From NCBI GenBank assembly GCA_025642075.2, contig JAODUO010001182.1, forward strand, positions 1 through 64,000: a stretch of 64,000 nucleotides of DNA. Direction: 5' to 3'. The first letter of the stretch is position 1. Each line of letters starts with the position of its first letter. Source of the DNA: Ridgeia piscesae. Its lineage: Eukaryota > Annelida > Polychaeta > Sabellida > Siboglinidae. This document shows, one piece after another, positions 1 to 9,790 of the stretch. A model generated the notes under the pieces. That model ran no database searches. It saw nothing but the letters and a program-made list of their open reading frames with translations, and had not been told where the DNA came from. A program made the position numbers and the translations under genes.

Positions 1-1270
1 AAGTTGCGCATTGCGCAACTGCGCATTCTCACAATTAGTCGTCACGTGTTTGCGGTTTCCGCCCAACAACGAGACAACGAGAAGGCGAAGTGGATCCGCG
101 GCAGGTAAGTTTTCTCAATTCTGTTGTCGTTTTCTTCCTCGTCGTCTATAGCTGCTCGTTATTGATACTCTTACTATTAAATCGCTTCAATGTTGTTGTA
201 GTAAACGGCCACGATGACATCGAGATGTGGACTATAGGCCCTGCAAACTATACGACGCGCGCGATACGGCCATCGGATTGGAACTCGAAGAGGCTTTCAT
301 ATTGAAAGTCGGTCGCAAGGGTAGTTATGGGGTGTAGATCTGTGTAATTTATTTTCGGTAACCATGGTCGGGAGGAGAGTAAACTCCTTTCGCTGTTGAA
401 GCACTGGGAAATCAGACTTCCTCCTCCCCGAAAGGGGTTGGTGGTTCGCCGGCTTGCAGATTCCTTCCATGGCTTACCCGCCGTCTTCAACTGTCAGTTA
501 TTTTAACCAGATATGTTTCGTATCTAATCTAAATGACTGGTTGATTGTTGACGGTGTCTTTTTCGTCATTCATTTTGTTACGTAATAAAACTGAACAAAT
601 GAAGCAAGTGGTATACCTATTGTTTCTTTCGAAGCGTTGTCCAATCGAACGAAGCCTGTAATGTTGGATAGACCTACAGATAGTAGAACCGAGCGAAGTG
701 ACGACTCCCAAAATTATACAGGTGTAGATCTTCACGCAACCTATATTGAATTTTGCTAAAATTCCACCCGTTGAGATGTATGTACGTATTAAGCAGTACA
801 CCGTGAATCCTTATCCAATCGTTGTAGTTAGCACCGCGAAGTCCGACAAAACACCAGGTCTGGTAGTAATACAATATTTCGGGGAGGGGTGAGAGAACCA
901 TCGGATCTATCGAGTTCAAAGAACAACGACTGCAGTTACTTGTGATTAGTGCAACAAAGATGTACGCTGGACACAATAACGAACACGACTACTTGGACTA
1001 TGGTTATGCATCTTTGAACGGATTAGTCTCGCTTAACCGACTGTCGGTCGGTTGCGGAACTACGCCGAGAAGACAGTCCGGTGATTTTACCGGCGTTTGA
1101 ATGCTAACCTGGTGGGCTAACCAATGCTGCCACCTCACGGATACTAATCCTTCCATAATTCCGATTTGATAAACAACTACACAATTTTTGTTTTCAATTT
1201 TGTTGTGTTAATGTAAGTTTAATTTTAAATATTTTTGATAATACAACATTATCTTATAAAAAGGTATACT
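1..1270. other. Unassigned sequence at window start
   Basis: No gene, RNA or repeat family is recognised here. The open frames are short, start without convincing context and show no domain. A near-palindrome (gttgcgca, then ttgcgcaac) lies at about 4-20. A GC-richer patch at about 1010-1150 can form small hairpins, for example ccgactgtcgg and ccggtga with taccgg. The string cggcag followed by gtaagt near 100-110 resembles a 5' splice site, but no partner exon was found. Confidence 0.3.
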
Positions 1271-1433
1271 TATTTAATTTGTTATTTCAAATTCGGCATG
1301 AGAACCAATCAGCATCTCTACCCTAATCTGGGGTAAGGCCGCCCTGACGGTTACAACTGCAGCCCATGAATTTGCCAGGCAGAGTTGAGGGGCTGAAAAG
1401 TGCTGCCAACTCATGGAGCATGGGTAACCGAGG

Positions 1434-1997
1434 CTACCCCCCTGAAGGTGTGAAATGATGTGACTGACGGTGATGTACTCCATCACCTTGCAGGTTGTGC
1501 ATGTGAGTTAGATGTAGTGTTGTGTCCTTTATCTTGAAGACAGGTGTGATATGGGCTGATTTAGAAACAGTTTCTTCACCCCATCTTTGTAATGATGATG
1601 TCTTTGCAGTCTGTGTTCTTGGGAAGGACTGGTTGTGGGGGCAACGTAGTTTAAACTCCTCAGGTGTAGCAGTATCTCTGGGACTGAACACACAACAAAA
1701 TTGGTTGTTGAGAAGCTGTTCTTGTTCTTTGGAGTTTGAAAAGAGTTCCCTAGCGTCTTTGAGTGGAGAGGTTCCCGTCACATCAGATATTCTTGCTTTG
1801 ATGAAGCTCCTGAACGTCTTCTTGGAGGAGGGTGGGTTTGTCACGTATTCAGAGATCAGCCTTTCTACGTGTCTCCAGTAGAGGCTGCGCAAACTGTTCT
1901 GGACTTGCCATTTCACCTTCACACTTTTCCAGCGTTTATAAATCTTGTTTCTCCTTCGGATCAGCTTCTTATGGAAGCACCAGCCCGTCATAAAGGT
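1434..1997 (-). mobile_element. Broken non-LTR retrotransposon (LINE) ORF2 fragment
   Basis: The minus strand encodes the region that links the endonuclease to the reverse transcriptase in CR1/jockey-like LINEs. It has a basic stretch (KKLIRRRNKIYKRWK), a middle segment of the PPSSKKTFRSFIK type, and then ITPVFK, the usual entry to the RT domain. Near 1490-1520 the frame shifts: the next conserved block (CKVMEYITVSHIISHL) is in another frame and the block normally between them is missing. Homology ends near 1434, before the catalytic RT motifs, so the copy is dead. Its upstream edge, near 1997, abuts the foldback repeat starting at 2008. Clade assignment is uncertain. Confidence 0.7.
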
Positions 1998-2007
1998 GGA
2001 ATAACCT

Positions 2008-2298
2008 CGCGACGCAATTATTCGTGCGACACGAGGCAATTATTTGCGTCGTGACCAATTTCTATTTTTGACACGACGTAATAACTTTCGTCACAACGCA
2101 ATTCGCGACGCAATTATCCGTGCGACACGACGCAGTTATTTGCGTCGTGACCAATTTCTATTTTTGACACGACGTAATAACTTTCGTCACAACGCAATTC
2201 GAATTGCGTCGTGTCGCTAAATAGCGTCACAACGCAATTCGATTGACGTCGTGTCAAAAATACGAGTTGGTCGCGACCCAAATAATTGTCGACGAATC
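2008..2298. repeat. Foldback repeat: two direct 96-bp units plus an inverted copy
   Basis: A 96-bp unit starting cgcgacgcaatta occurs at 2008-2103 and again, nearly identical, at 2104-2199. It is followed by the palindrome cgcaattcgaattgcg and then a diverged inverted copy up to about 2298 (gacgtcgtgtcaaaaata matches the reverse complement of tatttttgacacgacgt). The unit is built on repeated gcgtcgtg and cacgacgc words. It resembles the subterminal repeats of a foldback or MITE-like DNA transposon, but no transposase or target-site duplication was found. Confidence 0.65.
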
Positions 2299-2440
2299 GC
2301 ATAGCTTTTGTTTGTTTCTTTACTGCACGTGTCATCGAATACAACTCGCTATTTTGTTAGATAAATATGTCTTTTTAATACCAGTACACGTTATCTGAAA
2401 TCGTTTATAATGCAACGTTTCTTCTGGAGTGGATGCATGT

Positions 2441-2599
2441 AGAAACCACGGACTTCTATGCACTGGACTGCTGTCTCTGCCGCTCGCCGCGCTTCGCGAG
2501 CGCCGAAGTCGGCTGCAAAGGTCTAATCTGTTACTAATTTTGGTAATGACTCTTTGGGTAACATCGCCATCATGTGGCATGTCATTGTAAATGTCGCAA
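2441..2599 (-). repeat. Inverted repeat, left arm
   Basis: This 159-bp segment is the reverse complement, at high identity, of the two blocks of the right arm at 2921-3262. Shared words include acaatgacatgccac, cccaaagagtcatta and cagcagtccagtgcat. The two arms are separated by about 320 bp. With the foldback repeat just upstream it may be one larger palindromic element. Confidence 0.7.
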
Positions 2600-2920
2600 A
2601 TTGTACGCACTGTTATGATTTTTCGTTTATGACGCTGGACACGCGATGAAAATCACGTCTGACGTCGAGTGACTGTCATAACAAAAGTAACACATATTTC
2701 ACTGAACCGTTTGTGTGACACATGCCTCAATATATGTACAAAGAAAAAACAAAGAAAATTTAACTGGTCAGAATAAAACATTTATTTTTCGACCTGCTAA
2801 AACCAAATTGTAAATTTTGGGGGACTTTGGCCCAATAGCATTAATTTACAACAAAATATGTTGTGCAGGCGAGGCGACATATCACACAACAGTTTCCGTT
2901 ACACGTTGCAGTTCTCTGAT

Positions 2921-3262
2921 TGCCACATTTACAATGACATGCCACGTGATGGCGACGTTACCCAAAGAGTCATTACGAAAATTAGTAACACATTAGTTAT
3001 TAATTTTACTTCATGTTTACTCACGTGGCTCTGGTCGGGAATACGAATGGTGGGACGTTAACGGGACATCAGTATTTTCAGCCATCGCCTTTCTTCACTG
3101 GGATTACTATGTTTGGACGCAACTTTCCAATGGCTTTTACACACAGACCGGAAGTGGGGAGTGCCTCTTTTGTGCTCGTGACCTTTGCAGCCGACCTCGG
3201 CGCTCGCGAAGCGCCGCGAGCGTCGGAGACAGCAGTCCAGTGCATATAAGTCCGTGATTTCT
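2921..3262 (+). repeat. Inverted repeat, right arm, interrupted and truncated
   Basis: The segment matches the left arm at 2441-2599 in two blocks, 2921-2996 and 3181-3262. The 184 bp between them (2997-3180) has no counterpart in the left arm. The homology stops exactly where the putative gypsy LTR begins (3262), which suggests that the retrotransposon inserted into this arm. The continuation of the arm was not seen beyond the 3' end of the gypsy remnant. Confidence 0.65.
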
Positions 3263-3438
3263 GTTAGGTACCGTGCGGCACTTGCCGGTATTTTAAATGG
3301 ACTTCATGGGACTTGACCAATCACAGCGGCTGTATTATACGGCACAGTTATGAAAGTCGGTTGTCGAGTGATTAAACTGGTTTTGGCACAATGTGAGTTG
3401 TCTCTGTATTATATTAGTTTTTGTTATAAGACATAACA
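3262..3438 (+). repeat. Putative 5' LTR (177 bp)
   Basis: The segment begins TGTTAG and ends ATAACA, giving the terminal TGTTA...TAACA inverted repeat typical of LTRs. It lies directly before a primer-binding-site-like sequence and 136 bp before the gag ATG. Its left border coincides with the breakpoint of the inverted-repeat arm. The 3' LTR is lost, so the borders cannot be confirmed by comparison within the window. Confidence 0.55.
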
Positions 3439-3441
3439 AAT

Positions 3442-3456
3442 TGGCGACGAGGATGG
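3442..3456 (+). other. Putative primer-binding site
   Basis: The sequence tggcgacgaggatgg follows the presumed LTR end after three bases. Similar TGGCGACGAGGA sequences follow the LTR in several invertebrate gypsy elements. The tRNA primer was not determined. Confidence 0.4.
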
Positions 3457-3573
3457 GATCCTGGTTGGTCACGGATCATGCAAGACTACTGTGAGTGCGG
3501 CTAGACAACGAATGTTGGAAAACAAAGTGACTTTGATGCGGCGTGGTTTTCTGCTTCGAAAGATAAGTTGAAA

Positions 3574-4482
3574 ATGGGCGAAGAGGGCAGAACGTCGTAC
3601 AGCTTCGGCAAAGTAATGAAGTATAACCATGGTGCCGACTGGAAAGCTTATACGGAACAGTTGGACTTTTACTTCCTTGCGAACGGAGTAACTGACGATC
3701 AAAACAAAAAGGCAATTTTATTGTCGAATGTGTCCACGGAGACATATCAGCTGCTCAAAGACTTGTTGGTACCAGCCACACCGAAAGACGCTGAGGTAAC
3801 GTATTCGGTGATAGTGGACCTGTTGCAAAAACACACAAAGCCAGAGAAATCAGCATTGGTTGCTCAATACGAGTTTGACAATCGATCGAGACAGGTTGGT
3901 GAATTTGTCTGCGATTACGTCCCAACGCTGAAGCATTTGGCAAGTGAATGCAAATTCAGTGACGTAACGCGAGCCGAACGTTTGCGAGACCGTTTGGTAT
4001 ATGGCATACGAAATGACAAGATGCTCAGAGATCTGTTGAAAGAGAAACTCGATGATTTAACATTCGAAATTGTCGTGAGACGATGTCTGGCAATAGAACA
4101 AGCCAACCGAGACGTCCAGGTCTTTCAAGGAGAGACTGGTAAGGAGACAAGAGTGCACAAATTAGACAGCTGCCGTAGACAGCCTAGACAACAGTACAGT
4201 AAAGCGATGCCAAGAAAAACTAACCAGCGACCGTATCAGCGTGCAGACACCATGTCAAAGTGTTATAGGTGCAACGGACAACACGATCCAAAAGGATGTC
4301 CATTTATCAAGGAGAAATGTTACCAGTGTGGTAAAGTCGGTCATATTCGAAAGGCATGCCGACAGAAGGCTAACAAACAGCCACCGGCAACGTCATTGCA
4401 CGTCATGCAATGCAACGAAGACGCCGAGCGACAGGACTGTACCGAGTGTCTAAAGGAAATGACCGAAAGCCAATTTCCGTGA
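3574..4482 (+). CDS. Gypsy gag polyprotein (capsid/nucleocapsid)
   Basis: This open frame of 302 codons runs from ATG 3574 to TGA 4480-4482. The N-terminal two-thirds has the gypsy capsid pattern, including a YGIRNDKMLRDLL stretch close to the conserved LRDRLVYGI segment of retrotransposon capsids. The C-terminal part is basic and holds two zinc knuckles: a slightly unusual first one (CYRCNGQHDPKGC, C-X2-C-X3-H-X4-C) and a canonical second one (CYQCGKVGHIRKAC). By family role it would package element RNA. It overlaps the pol frame by about 70 nt, with pol in the -1 frame. I saw no canonical slippery heptamer in the overlap. The start is the first ATG in the frame after the primer site. Confidence 0.85.
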   Translation: MGEEGRTSYSFGKVMKYNHGADWKAYTEQLDFYFLANGVTDDQNKKAILLSNVSTETYQLLKDLLVPATPKDAEVTYSVIVDLLQKHTKPEKSALVAQYEFDNRSRQVGEFVCDYVPTLKHLASECKFSDVTRAERLRDRLVYGIRNDKMLRDLLKEKLDDLTFEIVVRRCLAIEQANRDVQVFQGETGKETRVHKLDSCRRQPRQQYSKAMPRKTNQRPYQRADTMSKCYRCNGQHDPKGCPFIKEKCYQCGKVGHIRKACRQKANKQPPATSLHVMQCNEDAERQDCTECLKEMTESQFP

Positions 4483-6449
4483 CGATGGAAGTTGAAAACA
4501 GAGAACTTGTGATGGAGTTAGATACGGGCTCAGCTGTCTCTGTCATCGGGGAGGAGAAATATCATGAACAGCTGCGGCATGTACCGTTAGAAAGCACCAC
4601 TCTACAGCTACACACATATACGGGAGAAACTGTGAAACCGTTGGGCGTGTTGTCAGTTAAAGTTCGTTATGGAGAACAAAGCAAGTATCTTCAGTTGTAT
4701 GTGATGAAAGGAATTGGACCTACACTGTTTGGTCGGGAGTGGTTGCACTCCATCCGTTTGAACTGGCCTCTAATGCATCTAGAGACGCAGTCTGGTTTCC
4801 GAGATGTGCTCGACAGACATGCAGCGGTGTTCTCTGACGAACTCGGACGGTTATTGAACATCAAAGCACGGATCCAACTGAAAGAAGAGCCGAAGCCACG
4901 ATTCTGGAAAGCCAGACCTGTCGCATTTGCACGAAAGCCAGCTGTTGAGCGAGGGTTGGACCAATTGGAAGCAGAAGCGTGTGACTCACAGCGAGTGGGC
5001 AGCACCGATTGTTTCAAAGTGACAATAAATCCACAGCTCGACGTGGATGAATACCCCCTGCCACAAATTGAAGAGATCTACGCAAATCTGAGTGGTGATC
5101 AACAGTTCAGCGTAATTGATCTACGACAGGCGTACCTTCAGATGGAGGTTGAGGAAGAATCGAAGACTTACCTGACTGTTAACACACATCGCGGACTGTA
5201 CCAGTATCAACGATTACCGTATGGAGTGGCATCAGCACCAGCGGTATGGCAAAGAGCAATGGACCAAGTCCTACAAGGTATTCCGGGTGTCCAGTGCTAT
5301 CTTGACGACATCATTGTCACAGGCAGAACTCGAGAAGAACATCTGAAAGCCCTTGACAAGGTACTGGGACGACTAGAGGAACATGGACTAAAGGCCAACA
5401 AAGAGAAATGCAAATTTCTGCAGAACTCAGTTGAGTACTTGGGCCATGTCATCACTGCCGAGGGACTACACCAGTCACCAAAGAAAGTGCAAGCTATGGC
5501 AGGCTTGCCTAGTCCTCAGAACGTTAGACAATTGAGATCGTTCTTGGGAATGGTGCAGTACTATGCACGTTTCTTACCAGACCTGGCTACACATCTGCAT
5601 AGACTTTTGCAGAAAGACGAACACTGGATCTGGGGCAAAGAGCAGGAGTGTGCGTTCAGAACCGTGAGAGAAATGCTGCTTCAGGATCGAGTCCTTACTC
5701 ACTTCAACCCGGACTTGCCCGTGGTTGTGGCATGCGACAGTTCCTCGTATGGCCTGTGCGCCGTCTTATCACATCGGATGCCGGACGGAAGTGAAAGACC
5801 GGTAGCGTATGCATCGCGCTCACTAACACAAACGGAAAAGAAGTTTGCTCAAATCAAGAAGGAAGCTCTCGGACTCTACTGGGGTGTCAGAAAGTGTCAG
5901 CGGTACTTGGAGGGTCGTCAGTTCATATTGATCACAGATCACAAACCCCTGAAGTATATCATGGACCCTGGAAAGGCAGTACCAGTCACAACAGCAGCAC
6001 GACTGCAACGCTGGTGTCTCTTCCTTGGTGCCTTTGCGTATCAAATTGAGTATCGAGGTTCCAAACAGCATGCAAACTGTGATGGATTGTCTCGTCTACC
6101 GCTTCGTCAGGTGCCAGAAGACAAGCCTGATGAGGTCGAAATGTTTCACATGACCGTTGTTGAGACGTTACCAGTCACGGAAAGAGAGCTCAGAAGAGAA
6201 ACACACAGAGACGCACTGCTTTCTCGTGTGATATCGAAATCGAAAGCAATAGAATTATGGTTGGCATTAGCACAGATGACACAGTGCCAGATGACATCAT
6301 TTCTGCTGATGTGTGCATACGATCCACTGTTTACATGTTGGCATCCAGCATGGAACCAACGTCAGCATAATTCGCAGGCAACTTTGATCGTGCTAGTCCC
6401 AACAAACGGAGCAGAGGTAGTGTGTGTCTTCGCCTTGGTGATGAGGTGA
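4410..6449 (+). CDS. Gypsy pol: protease, reverse transcriptase, RNase H (defective)
   Basis: Counting from the ATG at 4410, the frame shows an aspartic protease active site (LDTGS, near residue 38), RT with YLDD at residues 297-300, and RNase H with catalytic acidic residues in VVACDSSS (D443) and ITDHKPL (D510). There are two clear breaks. Around 4975-5012 a frameshift and a short deletion remove conserved RT residues but return to frame. After about 6233 the integrase is replaced by unrelated sequence, so the last 70 or so residues of the open frame are not pol. By family role it would process the polyprotein and copy RNA to DNA; this copy lacks what is needed for integration. Expression would need a -1 shift from gag. 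Confidence 0.85.
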   Translation: MQRRRRATGLYRVSKGNDRKPISVTMEVENRELVMELDTGSAVSVIGEEKYHEQLRHVPLESTTLQLHTYTGETVKPLGVLSVKVRYGEQSKYLQLYVMKGIGPTLFGREWLHSIRLNWPLMHLETQSGFRDVLDRHAAVFSDELGRLLNIKARIQLKEEPKPRFWKARPVAFARKPAVERGLDQLEAEACDSQRVGSTDCFKVTINPQLDVDEYPLPQIEEIYANLSGDQQFSVIDLRQAYLQMEVEEESKTYLTVNTHRGLYQYQRLPYGVASAPAVWQRAMDQVLQGIPGVQCYLDDIIVTGRTREEHLKALDKVLGRLEEHGLKANKEKCKFLQNSVEYLGHVITAEGLHQSPKKVQAMAGLPSPQNVRQLRSFLGMVQYYARFLPDLATHLHRLLQKDEHWIWGKEQECAFRTVREMLLQDRVLTHFNPDLPVVVACDSSSYGLCAVLSHRMPDGSERPVAYASRSLTQTEKKFAQIKKEALGLYWGVRKCQRYLEGRQFILITDHKPLKYIMDPGKAVPVTTAARLQRWCLFLGAFAYQIEYRGSKQHANCDGLSRLPLRQVPEDKPDEVEMFHMTVVETLPVTERELRRETHRDALLSRVISKSKAIELWLALAQMTQCQMTSFLLMCAYDPLFTCWHPAWNQRQHNSQATLIVLVPTNGAEVVCVFALVMR

Positions 6450-6470
6450 GGTCGGTGTGATTGTTATTCC
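6240..6470 (-). mobile_element. Degenerate LINE 5' region with PHD-like zinc finger
   Basis: On the minus strand, in shifting frames, short pieces match the N-terminal PHD-type finger found in many CR1/jockey-like LINEs: HYLCSVC, then TCKQWIVC, then ISRNDVIWHCVICANANHN. The spacing of the Cys pairs and the WHC-x2-C ending are characteristic. At least two frameshifts are needed, so this is relic sequence. It abuts the truncated end of the gypsy pol, which may be the insertion or recombination point. Confidence 0.45.
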
Positions 6471-6969
6471 CACAGCAGGCACGCAAAATACTAAATATGG
6501 TAGCTTCCTAGTGAATGGCTTCATCAGATCACAGGTGTAATGGCCACGGTATATTGTGTCTTTAGACAGTGGGTCAGGTTGGCATATAGATCGACCCATA
6601 GTAGTCTGCCATGTTTGTTTACATCTGAACTTAAAGTTTCGCGACAGATCAATCAACATTTTCTTGGCATATTTCCGTAATGTAATGAAACAGATCGCTC
6701 ACCGTTTCCTTAGGGGAAAGACAAGGACATTAATCTGATTTCCTAGAAAACACTTCGGGAAAAGCAATCTCACGGAAAAGGCGAGTGAATCTTCACGCAT
6801 ACACAACCTCCGACTTCGCTGCAGCTAGGTTTGCTAATTTCTGTGGCTTACGCTGTTATTTGTAAGTTTTGGCCGGTATGTGAATTTGAAGAACATTTCA
6901 AGGGAGTGGTGAATAGAGTTTACGCAGGATGTTTGGCAGTGTCGGGGCACTTGTGTAGATTTCGGACAA

Positions 6970-7240
6970 TTGTTTGCACCCAATCTTGCATCCATGCGTT
7001 GCGCTTTATCTAGGTCTGCATGGATGTCATTTGCAGCATTGCATGGATCCCAGACTTTGGATGAGCGATCGAGAATCGGACGGATAAGGGTGTTGTGTGC
7101 TAATTTCTTTGTTTTCTTGTTTCCGATTTTGAGGTTTTGTCAGAGAAAGCTGATTTTGTTTATGTGCGACACCCAATTTTAGATTGTCTTAGATGTTGAT
7201 ACCGACGTATTTGTAGTGCTGACGTTCTCCAGAAGTCAAA
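6970..7240 (-). mobile_element. Degenerate LINE RT C-terminal fragment
   Basis: The minus strand reads KYVGINI, then NLKIGNKKTKKLAHNTLIRP, then SKVWDPCNAANDIHADLDKA, in more than one frame. This is the post-RT segment of LINE ORF2 (usual pattern YLGV...NLK...LV.P.LEY...VWDP). Stops and frameshifts show that it is a relic. It may belong to the same copy as the PHD-like piece at 6240-6470, with the middle deleted. Confidence 0.6.
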
Positions 7241-7421
7241 TCTCAGTCTCTCCACCAGCACTGTCTGCCACTTGCCCTCAAGAAAGCTCTTGTGGACACG
7301 GTGGGTGCATGGGCTAACTTTGTCAGTGTTTGGAGAAGTGATCTGGGTTTCCTCTCCCCTAATTCTTCAGTTGCTTCGTCCATATCCCCCAGAAGCGGCA
7401 TCTCGCAAGATCGTCCACATA

Positions 7422-9790
7422 GGAAACCACACTGCTCTAGAGTCTTGACAGAAACCACACTGCTCTAGAGTCTTGACAGAAACCATACTGCTCTAGAGTC
7501 TTGACAGAAACCACACTGCTCTAGAGTCTTGACAGAAACCACACTGCTCTAGAGTCTTGACAGAAACCACACTGCTCTAGAGTCTTGACAGAAACCACAC
7601 TGCTCTAGAGTCTTGACAGAAACCACACTGCTCTAGAGTCTTGACAGAAACCACACTGCTCTAGAGTCTTGACAGAAACCACACTGCTCTAGAGTCTTGA
7701 CAGAAACCACACTGCTCTAGAGTCTTGACAGAAACCACACTGCTCTAGAGTCTTGACAGAAACCACACTGCTCTAGAGTCTTGACAGAAACCACACTGCT
7801 CTAGAGTCTTGACAGAAACCACACTGCTCTAGAGTCTTGACAGAAACCACACTGCTCTAGAGTCTTGACAGAAACCACACTGCTCTAGAGTCTTGACAGA
7901 AACCACACTGCTCTAGAGTCTTGACAGAAACCACACTGCTCTAGAGTCTTGACAGAAACCACACTGCTCTAGAGTCTTGACAGAAACCACACTGCTCTAG
8001 AGTCTTGACAGAAACCACACTGCTCTAGAGTCTTGACAGAAACCACACTGCTCTAGAGTCTTGACAGAAACCACACTGCTCTAGTCTTGACAGAAACCAC
8101 ACTGCTCTAGAGTCTTGACAGAAACCACACTGCTCTAGAGTCTTGACAGAAACCACACTGCTCTAGAGTCTTGACAGAAACCACACTGCTCTAGAGTCTT
8201 GACAGAAACCACACTGCTCTAGAGTCTTGACAGAAACCACACTGCTCTAGAGTCTTGACAGAAACCACACTGCTCTAGAGTCTTGACAGAAACCACACTG
8301 CTCTAGAGTCTTGACAGAAACCACACTGCTCTAGAGTCTTGACAGAAACCACACTGCTCTAGAGTCTTGACAGAAACCACACTGCTCTAGTCTTGACAGA
8401 AACCACACTGCTCTAGAGTCTTGACAGAAACCACACTGCTCTAGAGTCTTGACAGAAACCACACTGCTCTAGAGTCTTGACAGAAACCACACTGCTCTAG
8501 AGTCTTGACAGAAACCACACTGCTCTAGAGTCTTGACAGAAACCACACTGCTCTAGAGTCTTGACAGAAACCACACTGCTCTAGTCTTGACAGAAACCAC
8601 ACTGCTCTAGAGTCTTGACAGAAACCACACTGCTCTAGAGTCTTGACAGAAACCACACTGCTCTAGAGTCTTGACAGAAACCACACTGCTCTAGAGTCTT
8701 GACAGAAACCACACTGCTCTAGAGTCTTGACAGAAACCACACTGCTCTAGAGTCTTGACAGAAACCACACTGCTCTAGAGTCTTGACAGAAACCACACTG
8801 CTCTAGAGTCTTGACAGAAACCACACTGCTCTAGAGTCTTGACAGAAACCACACTGCTCTAGAGTCTTGACAGAAACCACACTGCTCTAGAGTCTTGACA
8901 GAAACCACACTGCTCTAGAGTCTTGACAGAAACCACACTGCTCTAGAGTCTTGACAGAAACCACACTGCTCTAGAGTCTTGACAGAAACCACACTGCTCT
9001 AGAGTCTTGACAGAAACCACACTGCTCTAGAGTGTTGACAGAAACCACACTGCTCTAGAGTCTTGACAGAAACCACACTGCTCTAGAGTGTTGACAGAAA
9101 CCACACTGCTCTAGTCTTGACAGAAACCACACTGCTCTAGAGTCTTGACAGAAACCACACTGCTCTAGAGTCTTGACAGAAACCACACTGCTCTAGAGTC
9201 TTGACAGAAACCACACTGCTCTAGAGTCTTGACAGAAACCACACTGCTCTAGAGTCTTGACAGAAACCACACTGCTCTAGAGTCTTGACAGAAACCACAC
9301 AGCTCTAGAGTCTTGACAGAAACCACACTGCTCTAGAGTCTTGACAGAAACCACACTGCTCTAGAGTCTTGACAGAAACCACACTGCTCTAGAGTCTTGA
9401 CAGAAACCACACTGCTCTAGAGTCTTGACAGAAACCACACTGCTCTAGAGTCTTGACAGAAACCACACTGCTCTAGAGTCTTGACAGAAACCACACTGCT
9501 CTAGAGTCTTGACAGAAACCACACTGCTCTAGAGTCTTGACAGAAACCACACTGCTCTAGAGTCTTGACAGAAACCACACTGCTCTAGAGTCTTGACAGA
9601 AACCACACTGCTCTAGAGTCTTGACAGAAACCACACTGCTCTAGTCTTGACAGAAACCACACTGCTCTAGAGTCTTGACAGAAACCACACTGCTCTAGAG
9701 TCTTGACAGAAACCACACTGCTCTAGTCTTGACAGAAACCACACTGCTCTAGAGTCTTGACAGAAACCACACTGCTCTAGTCTTGACAGA
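7422..9790. repeat. 28-bp minisatellite, about 84 copies
   Basis: A 28-bp unit containing gaaaccacactgctctagag followed by tcttgaca is repeated head to tail for about 2.37 kb with very few changes. Most copies hold the palindrome ctctagag. A 26-bp variant lacking one ag occurs seven times (near 8079, 8385, 8579, 9109, 9639, 9721 and 9775). Single changes include gtgttgac near 9033 and 9089. The homogeneity suggests recent expansion. It lies about 1.3 kb beyond the ASH2L polyadenylation signal. There are no unique spacers, so this is not a CRISPR-like array. Confidence 0.97.

Larger units (their letters stand above)
3262..6233 (+). mobile_element. Truncated Ty3/gypsy LTR retrotransposon
   Basis: In order, the element has a putative 5' LTR, a primer-binding-site-like sequence, gag with zinc knuckles, and pol with protease, reverse transcriptase and RNase H. 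The integrase and 3' LTR are absent: pol similarity stops near 6233 and the sequence continues into LINE-like debris of opposite orientation. The RT carries a frameshift plus deletion near 4975-5012. The short LTR, gag-pol in a -1 frame relation and CCHC knuckles fit the Mag-like group, but the clade is a guess. The copy looks unable to move by itself. Confidence 0.85.

Noticed and set aside
1522..1881. 119-codon plus-strand frame
   Set aside because: Antisense of a LINE ORF2 relic whose minus-strand reading matches known LINE blocks.
7422..9790. CRISPR-like look of a 28-bp repeat and a bacterial -35-like TTGACA in each unit
   Set aside because: There are no unique spacers between repeats and the genome is eukaryotic; it is a minisatellite.
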